Below are positions 7,388 through 13,932 of a stretch of 16,507 bases of DNA, in pieces. The notes under the pieces are model-generated. The model made no database searches. It was not told the origin of the DNA and saw only the letters and a program-made list of their open reading frames with translations. This stretch comes from JAPLHV01 sp964464245 (GTDB lineage: Bacteria; Caldisericota; JANLFM01). The position numbers and the translations under genes are program-made. The stretch covers positions 1-16,507 of the forward strand of contig CAYXFH010000022.1 of NCBI GenBank assembly GCA_964464245.1, in the 5' to 3' direction. Numbering within the stretch: position 1 is the stretch's first letter; the number at the start of each line of letters is the position of its first letter.

Positions 7388-8217
7388 GGCGGCAATTGAT
7401 TGAGAAAGGCGCCACACCTCCGAGGCGACCGGAGGGCTTTGCCCCAGAGGTTCCCGGAGCATCCTTCCTGGAGGTGGATGGCCTTTCCGGCGGATATGGC
7501 GAGGGCTTGATCTTCCAAGGGGTCCATTTTTCCTTGCCGCGAGGACAGTTCGCCGCCCTGGTTGGACCCAACGGTTCCGGAAAAACCACCCTCTTGCGAG
7601 GGATCCTTGGACTCTTGCCGCAACAGAGCGGCTCGGTCCGGTTAGATGGGCGTGAAGTGCATGAATATGGTCGCCGCGAGCTGGCCAAGCGAGTATCCTT
7701 GCTCATTCAAGAGGACAGTGAATCTTTTCCCTTCTCGGTAGAAGAGATCGTCATGATGGGGCGCTTTCCCCACAACCCCTTCTTCCCGGACACTCCCCAG
7801 GATCGCCAGGCTGTCCAGGATTCGCTGGAGCGGGTGGGCTTGGCGAGAAAGGCGAAGAAGCCTTACTTGCAGTTGAGCGGGGGAGAGAAGCGGCGGGCAA
7901 TGATCGCCCGCTCGCTAGCCCAGGAGGCCCAACTGCTCTTGCTGGACGAGCCCACCTTGCACCTGGACCTGCGTTACCAGTTGGAGACGACGGCCCTGCT
8001 GCGTCAGTTGGCGGAGTCCGGTCTGGCTGTGCTGGCCGTTTACCACGACTTCCGATTGGCTTCGATGTACGCTCAACGGGTGCTGCTCTTTCAGGAGGGG
8101 CGTCTGGTCAGCGACTGCCCCCCGGGGGAGGTTGACCCGCAACAAGCGCTCGATCTCTACGGCCTGGACGCCAAGTTCGCCCCCGCCTTCCGTGCCTTCC
8201 AGAATTTGCCTTCTTAA
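7384..8217 (+). CDS. btuD: Cobalamin ABC transporter ATP-binding protein
   Basis: A 277-residue ABC ATPase that powers BtuC. All motifs are intact: Walker A GPNGSGKT (61-68), Q-loop Gln109, signature LSGGE (164-168), Walker B LLLLDEP (184-190), D-loop LHLD and H-loop His221. It carries about 27 residues ahead of the usual 'FLEVDGLSGGY' opening, which may be a real extension or show that an internal start is used. The ATG overlaps the btuC stop by 4 nt, so translation is coupled. Third and last gene of the riboswitch-controlled operon. Confidence 0.9.
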   Translation: MRRQLIEKGATPPRRPEGFAPEVPGASFLEVDGLSGGYGEGLIFQGVHFSLPRGQFAALVGPNGSGKTTLLRGILGLLPQQSGSVRLDGREVHEYGRRELAKRVSLLIQEDSESFPFSVEEIVMMGRFPHNPFFPDTPQDRQAVQDSLERVGLARKAKKPYLQLSGGEKRRAMIARSLAQEAQLLLLDEPTLHLDLRYQLETTALLRQLAESGLAVLAVYHDFRLASMYAQRVLLFQEGRLVSDCPPGEVDPQQALDLYGLDAKFAPAFRAFQNLPS

Positions 8218-8461
8218 CCGCCCTCGGTGGCCTGACAATTCCCCGACTACGTCTGTGGCGCCATTATCTTGCAGCTTCCCCACAGTTTCTACGGCTGCGC
8301 CGAAGACGATCCACACGGTCATCGGGCGAACCACTCATGTTTAGGAAACCAGCCTGCGGCAAATAGACATCCTGCGGCAGCTTGATAGCCCGCGGCAGCG
8401 CGTCCTGTTACACTGGCTGGGTAAGTGCCACCTACAACTTGTCTAGGGAGGATTCGCGGAA
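8218..8461. other. Intergenic region upstream of the aminotransferase
   Basis: No gene is recognisable. The second half carries the repeat at 8353-8407. TTGATA at 8382-8387 and TACACT at 8409-8414 look promoter-like, but the 21-nt spacing is poor. GGGAGGA at 8446-8452 is the ribosome binding site of the 8462 gene. Confidence 0.4.
8353..8407. repeat. Diverged copy of the dispersed CTGCCG-type repeat
   Basis: Three ~18-nt units begin CCTGCGGCA, CCTGCGGCA and CCCGCGGCA (8353, 8371, 8389). Positions 8372-8404 match 439-471 at 27 of 33 bases, with differences clustered in the spacer. This copy has lost the perfect inverted symmetry seen at 417-470. Confidence 0.65.
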
Positions 8462-9634
8462 ATGAGTTCAGTGTTGGCAAAGCGGATCGATCTGCTCATG
8501 ACTGAGTCCGCTTTTGAAGTACTGGCCAAAGCTCGGAAGCTGGAGGCGCAAGGACGGAGCGTGATCCATCTGGAGATCGGGGAGCCCGACTTTGACACCC
8601 CGCAGCACATCAAGGATGCTGCCGTTCGCGCCTTAGCGGATGGTTACACCCACTATGCCCCCACCGCCGGCCTACCCCAAGTGCGGCAAGCGGTGGCCGA
8701 GTACGTCTCCCGCAGCCGGGCCATCTCGGTTGCCGCGGAGGAGGTGATCATTACCCCCGGCGCCAAACCGATCCTTTTCTTCCTGCCTCTGGCCTGCTTG
8801 GAGCCGGGTGATGAAGCGATCTACCCTGATCCCGGCTTTCCCACCTACCAGTCCATGATCCGCTTTACTGGCGCCCGGCCTGTGCCGATCACCCTGCACG
8901 AGGAACTGGACTTCCGCCTGGATGTAGACGAACTGCGTCGGTTGATCACCCCCAAGACCAAGATGATCATCCTCAACTCGCCCCATAACCCCACCGGCGG
9001 AGTCCTCTCGCAAGAGGATCTGGAGGGGATCGCCGAGGCCGTTCGCGGCCGAAACCTGGTGGTGCTGGCCGACGAGATCTACAGCCGTATGCTCTACGAC
9101 AGAAAGCACCAATCGCTGGCCTCGTTGCCGGGGATGAAAGAACAGGTGGTGATCTTGGACGGCTTCTCCAAGACCTATGCCATGACCGGCTGGCGATTGG
9201 GCTACGGCGTGATGCGGGCCGATCTGGCGGATGCAGTGCGCAAGTTGATGGTAAACTCGGTCTCCTGCACGGCCGGCTTCAGCCAGATGGCTGCTATCCA
9301 AGCGCTGCAAGGGCCACAGGAAGAGGCCGAGGCGATGGCGGCCGAGTTCCGCTGCCGTCGCGACTTGCTGGTGACCGGCTTGAACCGCATCCCGGGAGTC
9401 AGTTGCCGCCTGCCTGTGGGGGCTTTCTATGCTTTCCCGAACGTGAAGTCTTTCGGCCGGTCTTCTGGGGAGATCGCTAACCTGCTGTTAGAGCAAGGTG
9501 GGGTGGCTACCCTGGCTGGGAAGTCCTTCGGCGAGCAGGGAGAAGGTTACCTGCGGCTCTCCTACGCTAATTCTACCCCCAACCTGGAGGAAGCCTTGGT
9601 GCGCATCGAACGGACCCTGGCGCTCCTGACCTAA
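8462..9634 (+). CDS. Class I/II PLP-dependent aminotransferase, aspartate aminotransferase-like
   Basis: A 390-residue fold-type I aminotransferase. Landmarks: LEIGEPDFDTP (37-47), the AspC subfamily signature; HYAPTAGLPQVRQAV (64-78); NSPHNPTGG (172-180); LADEIYSRM (202-210) with the PLP-ring Asp204 and Tyr207; SKTYAMTGWRLGY (236-248) with the Schiff-base Lys237; and RLSYA near the C-terminus with the carboxylate-binding Arg. This is the Bacillus/Thermus-type family that transfers amino groups from Asp, Ala or aromatic amino acids to 2-oxoglutarate. Start ATG 8462 with GGGAGGA 9 nt upstream. It is monocistronic and converges on serA. Substrate cannot be fixed from sequence alone. Confidence 0.88.
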   Translation: MSSVLAKRIDLLMTESAFEVLAKARKLEAQGRSVIHLEIGEPDFDTPQHIKDAAVRALADGYTHYAPTAGLPQVRQAVAEYVSRSRAISVAAEEVIITPGAKPILFFLPLACLEPGDEAIYPDPGFPTYQSMIRFTGARPVPITLHEELDFRLDVDELRRLITPKTKMIILNSPHNPTGGVLSQEDLEGIAEAVRGRNLVVLADEIYSRMLYDRKHQSLASLPGMKEQVVILDGFSKTYAMTGWRLGYGVMRADLADAVRKLMVNSVSCTAGFSQMAAIQALQGPQEEAEAMAAEFRCRRDLLVTGLNRIPGVSCRLPVGAFYAFPNVKSFGRSSGEIANLLLEQGGVATLAGKSFGEQGEGYLRLSYANSTPNLEEALVRIERTLALLT

Positions 9635-9726
9635 AGGAATCAGCAGGAGGGCTGTCCCCTCTCCCCCCAGCGAAAGCGTGGGGAAGCGGGGGGATCGCTG
9701 ACCATTCTCACCGAAACATGAAAGAA

Positions 9727-9754
9727 AAGAGGAGCCCCGGCCGGGGCTCCTCTT
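9727..9754 (-). terminator. Intrinsic terminator between convergent aminotransferase and serA
   Basis: A perfect 28-nt palindrome (centre CCCCGGCCGGGG, flanks AAGAGGAG / CTCCTCTT). On the minus strand it continues into TCTTTTCTTTCAT, a good T-rich tail, so it mainly ends the serA operon. On the plus strand only TCTT follows, a weaker stop for the aminotransferase. Confidence 0.8.
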
Positions 9755-9808
9755 GTGATGCATCCTTTCGCTACGCCGTGGCGCAGGAGCGGCGGCGATT
9801 CGCTGAGA

Positions 9809-9845
9809 ACACCCTGCCGGGGGCTGTCATGCTGCCGGGGGCTAG
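9809..9845. repeat. Dispersed CTGCCGGGGGCT repeat, two direct units abutting the serA stop
   Basis: ACACCCTGCCGGGGGCT (9809-9825) is identical to 417-433. A second unit, GCTGCCGGGGGCTAG (9831-9845), follows in direct orientation and ends against the serA stop codon. Here the units are direct repeats, whereas at 417-470 they are inverted. Confidence 0.8.
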
Positions 9846-10799
9846 TTAGCTGCGGAGTTTGGCAACTCCGTTTACACAGGCTTCGATCTTCCCGTGAAAA
9901 AGGGCAGCGATGACCTGGTTGGCGGCGTCGATGCCCACGTTGACCTGGGCCTCCTTGGTGGAGGCGCCCTGGTGCGGCGTACAGATCACTTGGTCCAGCT
10001 CGATCAAGGTGCGGCAGGCAGGCGGCTCCTGGGAGTAGACGTCCAGGGCGGCGCCGGCCACTTTGCCGGATTTGATGACCTCTTCCAGCGCGTCTTCGTT
10101 GATCACCCCGCCGCGGGCTACGTTCAGGATACGGACCCCATCCTTCATCTTAGCGAACTCAGCGGCGCCGATCATGTCGCGGGTCTCCTTGGTGAGGGGG
10201 AGGTGGAAGGAGATGTAGTCGGCCTTGGCCAGGATCTCCTCCAGGTCGGATTTATGTACGCCTAGCGCTTTCATCCCCTCGGCGTCGACAAAGGGGTCGG
10301 CCCCCAGCACGGTCATTTCCAGAGCCAGCGCCACCTTGGCCACTTTCTTGCCGACATTCCCTAAACCGACCAGACCCAGGGTCTTCCCCTTCAACTCGGT
10401 CGCTTCCAGCTTGCGGTTCCAGGCGCCGGCCTTCAGCTCGGCTTGGCCGGGGAGGATCTTCTTGGATAGGAGGAACATAAGAGCCAGGGTGTGTTCGGCG
10501 GCGGCGTTGGTGTTGCCGAAGGGAGTGTTCTCCACGACGATACCCAGTTTGGCGGCGGCCTCGGTGTCGATGTTGTCGTACCCGACACCGGCGCGCACCA
10601 CCAGCTTCAGCTTCTTGGCGGCAGTCAGCATTTCCGGTGTGACCTTGATGCCGCTGCGCACGATCATGGCATCGGCCTCGTCGACGATATTAATGCAGTC
10701 CTCCACGCTGATGCCAGGCTTGCTGTCCACCTCCAGCCCCGCATTCTGTAGGATCTCGATCACTTTTGCGTTGATCTTGTCGGGAATCAATACTTTCAT
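9846..10799 (-). CDS. serA: D-3-phosphoglycerate dehydrogenase, short form
   Basis: A 317-residue D-2-hydroxyacid dehydrogenase. It has the Rossmann motif GLGNVG (145-150), the catalytic triad Arg229 (NVARGG), Glu258 and His276, and the PGDH-like GVGYDNID (71-78) and TPHQGASTKEAQ (274-285). It lacks the C-terminal ACT domain of classic serine-inhibited enzymes, so feedback by serine would need another route. The first step of serine synthesis (3-phosphoglycerate to 3-phosphohydroxypyruvate) is the best guess; hydroxypyruvate or glyoxylate reduction is the alternative. It starts 4 nt after the class V aminotransferase; its ribosome binding site GGGAGG lies in that gene's last codons. A terminator follows. 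Confidence 0.85.
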   Translation of the reverse strand: MKVLIPDKINAKVIEILQNAGLEVDSKPGISVEDCINIVDEADAMIVRSGIKVTPEMLTAAKKLKLVVRAGVGYDNIDTEAAAKLGIVVENTPFGNTNAAAEHTLALMFLLSKKILPGQAELKAGAWNRKLEATELKGKTLGLVGLGNVGKKVAKVALALEMTVLGADPFVDAEGMKALGVHKSDLEEILAKADYISFHLPLTKETRDMIGAAEFAKMKDGVRILNVARGGVINEDALEEVIKSGKVAGAALDVYSQEPPACRTLIELDQVICTPHQGASTKEAQVNVGIDAANQVIAALFHGKIEACVNGVAKLRS

Positions 10800-10803
10800 C
10801 TTC

Positions 10804-11895
10804 TTAACCTCCCATATAAGGATCCAAGGCAGCGGTCAGCTCCTTGATCTCGGCCAGAGTCAGGTCGCCCATGTGGGCGATGCGGAAGGTGGTGGGCTTG
10901 CCCTCGGCCTCCAGCTTCTCGTTCAGCTTTCCGTAGCCGCTGTCAATGGAGTAGCCTTGGGCGGACATCTCTTTCTTGATCTTCTTCATGTCCAGGTTGC
11001 GGGTGTTCAGCAGGCAGGTCACCGTGTTGGAATGGCAGCCCTCCTCGGAGAAGAGGGGCATCCCGTGTTTGGCCGCCCAACCGCGGGTGTACTCGGCCAT
11101 CTCGGCGTGGCGACGGAAGCGGTTCTCGATCCCCTCTTCCATGATCCGCCCGAGCTGTTTCTGCAAACCGTAGAGGTGGGGGATGGAGGGGGTGTAGGGG
11201 GTCTGGTCGGCGTCGTACTCCTTCTTCAGATCGAGGATGTTGAAGTAATATCCCTTTCCTGGGACTTCCTTGGCTTTCTCGTAGCAGCGCGGACTGATCG
11301 AGGCCATGGAGAGGCCGGGGGGCATGGCGAAGGCTTTCTGCGAGGAGGTGAAGCAGATGTCGATGCCCAGCTTGTCCACTTCCAGCTTGATCCCCCCCAA
11401 GGAGGAGACGGCATCCACGAACCAGAGCACGTCGGGGTACTTCTTCATAACCTCGGCGATCTCCTCCATGTGCGAGGTGACGCCGGTGGAGGTCTCATTG
11501 TGGGCCATGCCGAAGGCCTCGAAGCTGCCCTTGGCCAAGGCTTTATCCACATCCTCGGGTTTGACCGCCTTGCCGTAGTCGTACTTAATGCGCTCCACTT
11601 CTCGGGCGCAGGCTTCTCCCACATCGGCGTACTTCTTGGAGAAGGCGCCGTTGGTGGCGACCAGCATTCTCTTGTTGACGCAGCAGCGGATGGAGACTTC
11701 CCAGAAGCCGGAGCCGGAGGAGGTCGAGATTAGCACGTCGTTCTTGGTGAAGAATATGGCCTGAAGGCCAGGTTTCAAACCGCCGAAGAGCTTTTTAAAC
11801 GCTTCCGTGCGGTGTCCGATCTGGGGCGTTGCCAGCGCTTCCAACACTTCCTGGCGGACCTCGGTGGGCCCGGGGATAAAGAGTTTGTTGGCCAT
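10804..11895 (-). CDS. Class V aminotransferase, SPT/AGT type (serine-pyruvate / alanine-glyoxylate or phosphoserine aminotransferase)
   Basis: A 363-residue PLP enzyme. FIPGPTEV (6-13) opens the SPT/AGT family; HNETSTG (132-138), DAVSS (161-165) with the ring Asp161, SSQK with Schiff-base Lys187, and FRIAHMG (337-343) with a carboxylate-binding Arg338 are all present. Known members interconvert serine/pyruvate or alanine/glyoxylate; in lineages without SerC a related enzyme acts as phosphoserine aminotransferase. Co-transcription with serA favours a serine pathway role. Two ATGs exist; the one at 11895 is preferred because AGGAGG ends 6 nt upstream, while the one at 11901 touches it. It is preceded by a long leader with a small ORF. 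Confidence 0.87.
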   Translation of the reverse strand: MANKLFIPGPTEVRQEVLEALATPQIGHRTEAFKKLFGGLKPGLQAIFFTKNDVLISTSSGSGFWEVSIRCCVNKRMLVATNGAFSKKYADVGEACAREVERIKYDYGKAVKPEDVDKALAKGSFEAFGMAHNETSTGVTSHMEEIAEVMKKYPDVLWFVDAVSSLGGIKLEVDKLGIDICFTSSQKAFAMPPGLSMASISPRCYEKAKEVPGKGYYFNILDLKKEYDADQTPYTPSIPHLYGLQKQLGRIMEEGIENRFRRHAEMAEYTRGWAAKHGMPLFSEEGCHSNTVTCLLNTRNLDMKKIKKEMSAQGYSIDSGYGKLNEKLEAEGKPTTFRIAHMGDLTLAEIKELTAALDPYMGG

Positions 11896-11922
11896 GCACA
11901 TCCTCCTAACAGTTTTTAACGA

Positions 11923-11994
11923 CTATACAATAGTTACTTGGAAAACGAAAAATCTGCCTTCCGATCCCCCCGAGAGCGGTTTCTTCCACACCAT
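11923..11994 (-). CDS. Possible leader peptide (23 aa) of the aminotransferase-serA operon
   Basis: Inside the ~150-nt leader, an ATG (11994) sits 4 nt after AAGAGGAGG, as strong a ribosome binding site as the structural gene has. It opens 23 codons (MVWKKPLSGGSEGRFFVFQ..) ending in TAG. Residues 8-13 are Ser-Gly-Gly-Ser-Glu-Gly, using two TCG serine codons and three different glycine codons. The site lies in the loop of a 6-bp inverted repeat (ATTGAA / TTCAAT, 12016-12011 and 11998-11993). A Ser/Gly-sensing leader is an inference; a chance ORF is possible. I do not see a clear terminator/antiterminator pair. Confidence 0.4.
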   Translation of the reverse strand: MVWKKPLSGGSEGRFFVFQVTIV

Positions 11995-12018
11995 TGAACC
12001 TCCTCTTCATTTCAATAT

Positions 12019-12047
12019 TCGACAATGTTTTCTATAGTTTGTATTGT
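12019..12047 (+). promoter_or_regulatory. Possible rightward promoter in the same AT-rich region
   Basis: TCGACA (12019-12024), 17 nt, TATTGT (12042-12047). It would read towards tRNA-Val, about 140 nt away. A closer promoter (12145-12174) makes this one less likely to be needed. Confidence 0.25.
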
Positions 12048-12051
12048 AGTT

Positions 12052-12057
12052 ATTATA
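12052..12057 (-). promoter_or_regulatory. -10 box of the aminotransferase-serA operon
   Basis: TATAAT on the minus strand inside a clearly AT-rich stretch (about 11908-12060). The -35 is weak (TAACTG-like at 17 nt). Transcription from here would give a leader of about 150 nt holding the small ORF at 11923-11994. Two related sequences, TAACTA...TATAG, occur on the minus strand near 12051-12031 and 11937-11923 and could be binding sites. Confidence 0.5.
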
Positions 12058-12144
12058 CCTTACCCGGATATTCTCAGTTATCGATGGGGCAGTTGGACTC
12101 TTTCCCTAAGACTAGCGGGGAATAGACCTCCGGTCAATTCGCGC

Positions 12145-12174
12145 TTGAATTCAAGGGGGATGATCTGCTAGGAT
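12145..12174 (+). promoter_or_regulatory. Promoter of tRNA-Val / tRNA-Gly
   Basis: TTGAAT (12145-12150), 18 nt, TAGGAT (12169-12174). The expected start point falls about 5 nt before the mature tRNA-Val end, a usual spacing for tRNA genes. Confidence 0.5.
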
Positions 12175-12185
12175 AGCCGCTGGTC

Positions 12186-12260
12186 GGGCGGATGGCTCAG
12201 CGGTAGAGCGCTTGCTTCACACGCAAGGGGTCACAGGTTCGAATCCTGTTCCGCCCACCA
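12186..12260 (+). tRNA. tRNA-Val (CAC)
   Basis: Complete cloverleaf: acceptor GGGCGGA / TCCGCCC, D arm GCTC/GAGC, anticodon stem CTTGC/GCAAG with loop TTCACAC, T arm ACAGG/CCTGT with TTCGAAT, and encoded CCA. Reads GTG codons. Probably co-transcribed with tRNA-Gly 38 nt downstream. Confidence 0.97.
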
Positions 12261-12298
12261 TCGACAGAGGGCGGAACTTGCCCTAGAATGCACAACGA

Positions 12299-12374
12299 GC
12301 GGGAGTAGCTCAGTTGGTAGAGCACAACCTTGCCAAGGTTGGGGTCACGGGTTCGAATCCCGTCTCCCGCTCCA
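12299..12374 (+). tRNA. tRNA-Gly (GCC)
   Basis: Acceptor GCGGGAG / CTCCCGC, D arm GCTC/GAGC, anticodon stem CAACC/GGTTG with loop TTGCCAA, T arm ACGGG/CCCGT, encoded CCA. Reads GGC and GGT. A T8 run at 12409-12416 downstream has no obvious hairpin in front of it. Confidence 0.97.
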
Positions 12375-12462
12375 TCCATTCCCATCCAGTCTCTCCGCAG
12401 GCGTTCACTTTTTTTTACCACCCCCTCCCTCAGGAACGGCATCCACTCGCTACCCATCGTTT

Positions 12463-12500
12463 GCCTGCCTGCCGCGACGCGCATGTAGCGGCAGGCAGGC
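12463..12500. repeat. Perfect 13-bp inverted repeat
   Basis: GCCTGCCTGCCGC (12463-12475) and GCGGCAGGCAGGC (12488-12500) enclose a 12-nt loop. It lies past the 3' end of the minus-strand small protein gene but has no T-tract in that direction. It shares only the CTGCCG core with the dispersed repeats and may be unrelated. Confidence 0.7.
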
Positions 12501-12536
12501 GGTGGGGTAGGGGGTCGCTGGAGGAACACCTTCGAC

Positions 12537-12860
12537 CTAACGCGAGTAGTTCACCAGGAAGGCGGTTTCCCCGTCCGCGCAGATCGTGCGCAAGGGCCCA
12601 TCGCGGATTTGATCCAGGTTGAGCCCCTCGGTGGGGAAGTAACGTTTCCCGGAGCCGACATAAGTGATTATATATCCACCTTCCAACATCTTCGGCGCCT
12701 CATAGTTGAACTGAGCGAGATCGCCGTAGATCTTGGTTACTAGGTGGGTGGGGTCGCGAGACTGCCGTGCCTTGGCCCTGGAGTAACGCATGAAGAAGCC
12801 GTAGCCCAGGAAGAGGACCGCCACGATGACTACTACCGTAAGGATCTGCCCGATATCCAT
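12537..12860 (-). CDS. Small single-TM protein, unknown function
   Basis: A 107-residue protein I do not recognise. Residues 6-24 (ILTVVVIVAVLFLGYGFFM) form one membrane helix at the N-terminus, followed by a basic stretch (RYSRAKARQSR) that predicts a cytoplasmic C-terminal domain of about 75 residues. This part contains TKIYGDLAQFNYEAP and GGYIITYVGSGKRYFPTEG. The start is ATG 12860; upstream TAGGGGG is close to it, so initiation is not well marked. It is flanked by tRNA genes on the opposite strand. Length, sensible composition and the TM helix argue that it is real. Confidence 0.55.
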   Translation of the reverse strand: MDIGQILTVVVIVAVLFLGYGFFMRYSRAKARQSRDPTHLVTKIYGDLAQFNYEAPKMLEGGYIITYVGSGKRYFPTEGLNLDQIRDGPLRTICADGETAFLVNYSR

Positions 12861-12937
12861 GCCCCTATTCTACCTGCTCTGCGCCACCGCCCCAACCGGT
12901 CTGGCAGCGCCCCACCCTGCCTCCTCGTAAACCTGGG

Positions 12938-12968
12938 TTGGAAGGGCTGCCGGGGGGTATGTTATGAT
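12938..12968 (+). promoter_or_regulatory. Possible promoter of tRNA-Thr (CGT)
   Basis: TTGGAA (12938-12943), 19 nt, TATGAT (12963-12968), 27 nt ahead of the tRNA. The -10 is bracketed by a 6-bp inverted repeat GGGTAT / ATACCC (12955-12960, 12973-12978). GGCTGCCGGGGGGTAT at 12945-12960 resembles the dispersed repeat with one mismatch. Confidence 0.35.
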
Positions 12969-12995
12969 GCTGATACCCAACATAGGGAATTCCAA

Positions 12996-13070
12996 GCCGA
13001 CGTAGCTCAGCGGTAGAGCTGCTGAATCGTAATCAGCGGGTCGGGGGTTCAAATCCCTCCGTCGGCTCCA
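12996..13070 (+). tRNA. tRNA-Thr (CGT)
   Basis: Acceptor GCCGACG / CGTCGGC, D arm GCTC/GAGC, anticodon stem GCTGA/TCAGC with loop ATCGTAA, T arm GGGGG/CCCTC (one G-U), encoded CCA. Reads ACG. Position 32 is A, where a pyrimidine is usual. Confidence 0.95.
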
Positions 13071-13100
13071 GTCATTGCCTTTCATCCGCGACAACCATGA

Positions 13101-13316
13101 TTCGTCCGGCGCCCCCGGGACGACCGGAGATCCCTACTCCGCCTCTTCGGGATGGCAGTAATGCCTTGCTGGTTCGGTATTTCCTTGAGCGACCGCTGGG
13201 TCGATATCATTTACCGGAACCTGGACATCCATTTCCCCGGCTTGCGCGAACGCTACGAACGAGCTGCGCTCCCCTTTTCAATGTTCGTTGCCCCTCGCGG
13301 CGGAGGTTACGAATGA
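13101..13316 (+). pseudogene. Possible remnant of an SPL-family radical SAM protein
   Basis: This frame is open for 71 codons after a TGA at 13098 and ends at TGA 13314. It contains WVDIIYRNLDIHFPGLRERY, which resembles the 'YY.ALD..FPGL..RY' segment near the C-terminus of spore-photolyase-like radical SAM proteins as I remember it. The CxxxCxxC cluster region is absent, there is no ribosome binding site, and the similarity fades after ERYER. It is either a decayed fragment or a chance reading; the call is tentative. Confidence 0.3.
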
Positions 13317-13362
13317 GCGATCAGTTGAGCTCAGTCCTCAGCGCTCAGTCCTGATCAGCGCT

Positions 13363-13932
13363 CTATTTCACCCGCTGCAGCACCCGATTGGTTTCCTCCA
13401 GGTCGAATTTCTCAGGGTCGAATTTTCCGCCGATCCATGTCAAATAGGAATCATGTTCCTCGTGTCTGGGATTACGGATTGCCGCCAAAAACTCACGGTA
13501 CCCCCAAACTCCACCAACATCTTCGGGAGGACAGGCTCGCTTTCCCCCAATACATACGGGGTATTTGACGCCCGTTTCGGGTGGCGTGATCTTCTCTACC
13601 GTGATGTTGTGTATCCAGTCATCCCCGAAATCGTACTCGTAGACGAATTTTCGTTTCTCGCAGGAGGCGATTCGGATGACCTTGTGGCGGCGTTCGTCGA
13701 TCACCGGCTGCCAGTCTTCCGAGCTGGGAATGCCGTACGTCAACCCATCGATGTTGAATTGGTGCAAGTGGGAGTCGGTCCAGCCCATCGCGGCCTGAAT
13801 CACCGCATGAAGCTTGAACAGGCTGAATTGGCCCGGCGCCAGCACCCGCCGCCAGATGATGGGCTTGCTTTCGCACAGTGCGATTTTCAGTTGAACGATC
13901 AGGATCGCTGAATCTACCGATTTTGCGGACAT
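13363..13932 (-). CDS. Plasmid pRiA4b ORF-3 family protein
   Basis: A 189-residue protein of the pRiA4b ORF-3-like family (PF07929). Signs are the N-terminal LKIALCESKPIIWRRVLAP (22-40) with the following 'F..LH..IQ.AMGW' helix, DSHLHQFNIDG, and in the middle FVYEYDFGDDWIHNI, the typical 'Y.YDFGD.W.H.I' strand. The C-terminal GGKRACPPEDVGGVWGY is also characteristic. The family is widespread on plasmids and chromosomes and its biochemical role is not established. Start ATG 13932 with AGGGAG 8 nt upstream; TATAAT at 14022-14017. It stands alone among tRNA genes, a region prone to insertions. Confidence 0.85.
   Translation of the reverse strand: MSAKSVDSAILIVQLKIALCESKPIIWRRVLAPGQFSLFKLHAVIQAAMGWTDSHLHQFNIDGLTYGIPSSEDWQPVIDERRHKVIRIASCEKRKFVYEYDFGDDWIHNITVEKITPPETGVKYPVCIGGKRACPPEDVGGVWGYREFLAAIRNPRHEEHDSYLTWIGGKFDPEKFDLEETNRVLQRVK

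Noticed and set aside
8353..8407. CRISPR-like short array
   Set aside because: The units are only ~18 nt, diverged and without unique spacers.
10225..11733. 502-codon plus-strand ORF antisense to serA and the class V aminotransferase
   Set aside because: Both genes beneath it are complete, with catalytic motifs and ribosome binding sites. The antisense frame is low-complexity Gly/Val/Asp-rich, has no ribosome binding site and resembles no family, so it is a composition shadow.
11896..12057. T-box or known riboswitch ahead of the aminotransferase-serA operon
   Set aside because: No AGGGUGGNACCGCG T-box sequence, glycine-riboswitch core or clear terminator hairpin could be found; only the small ORF and inverted repeat remain.
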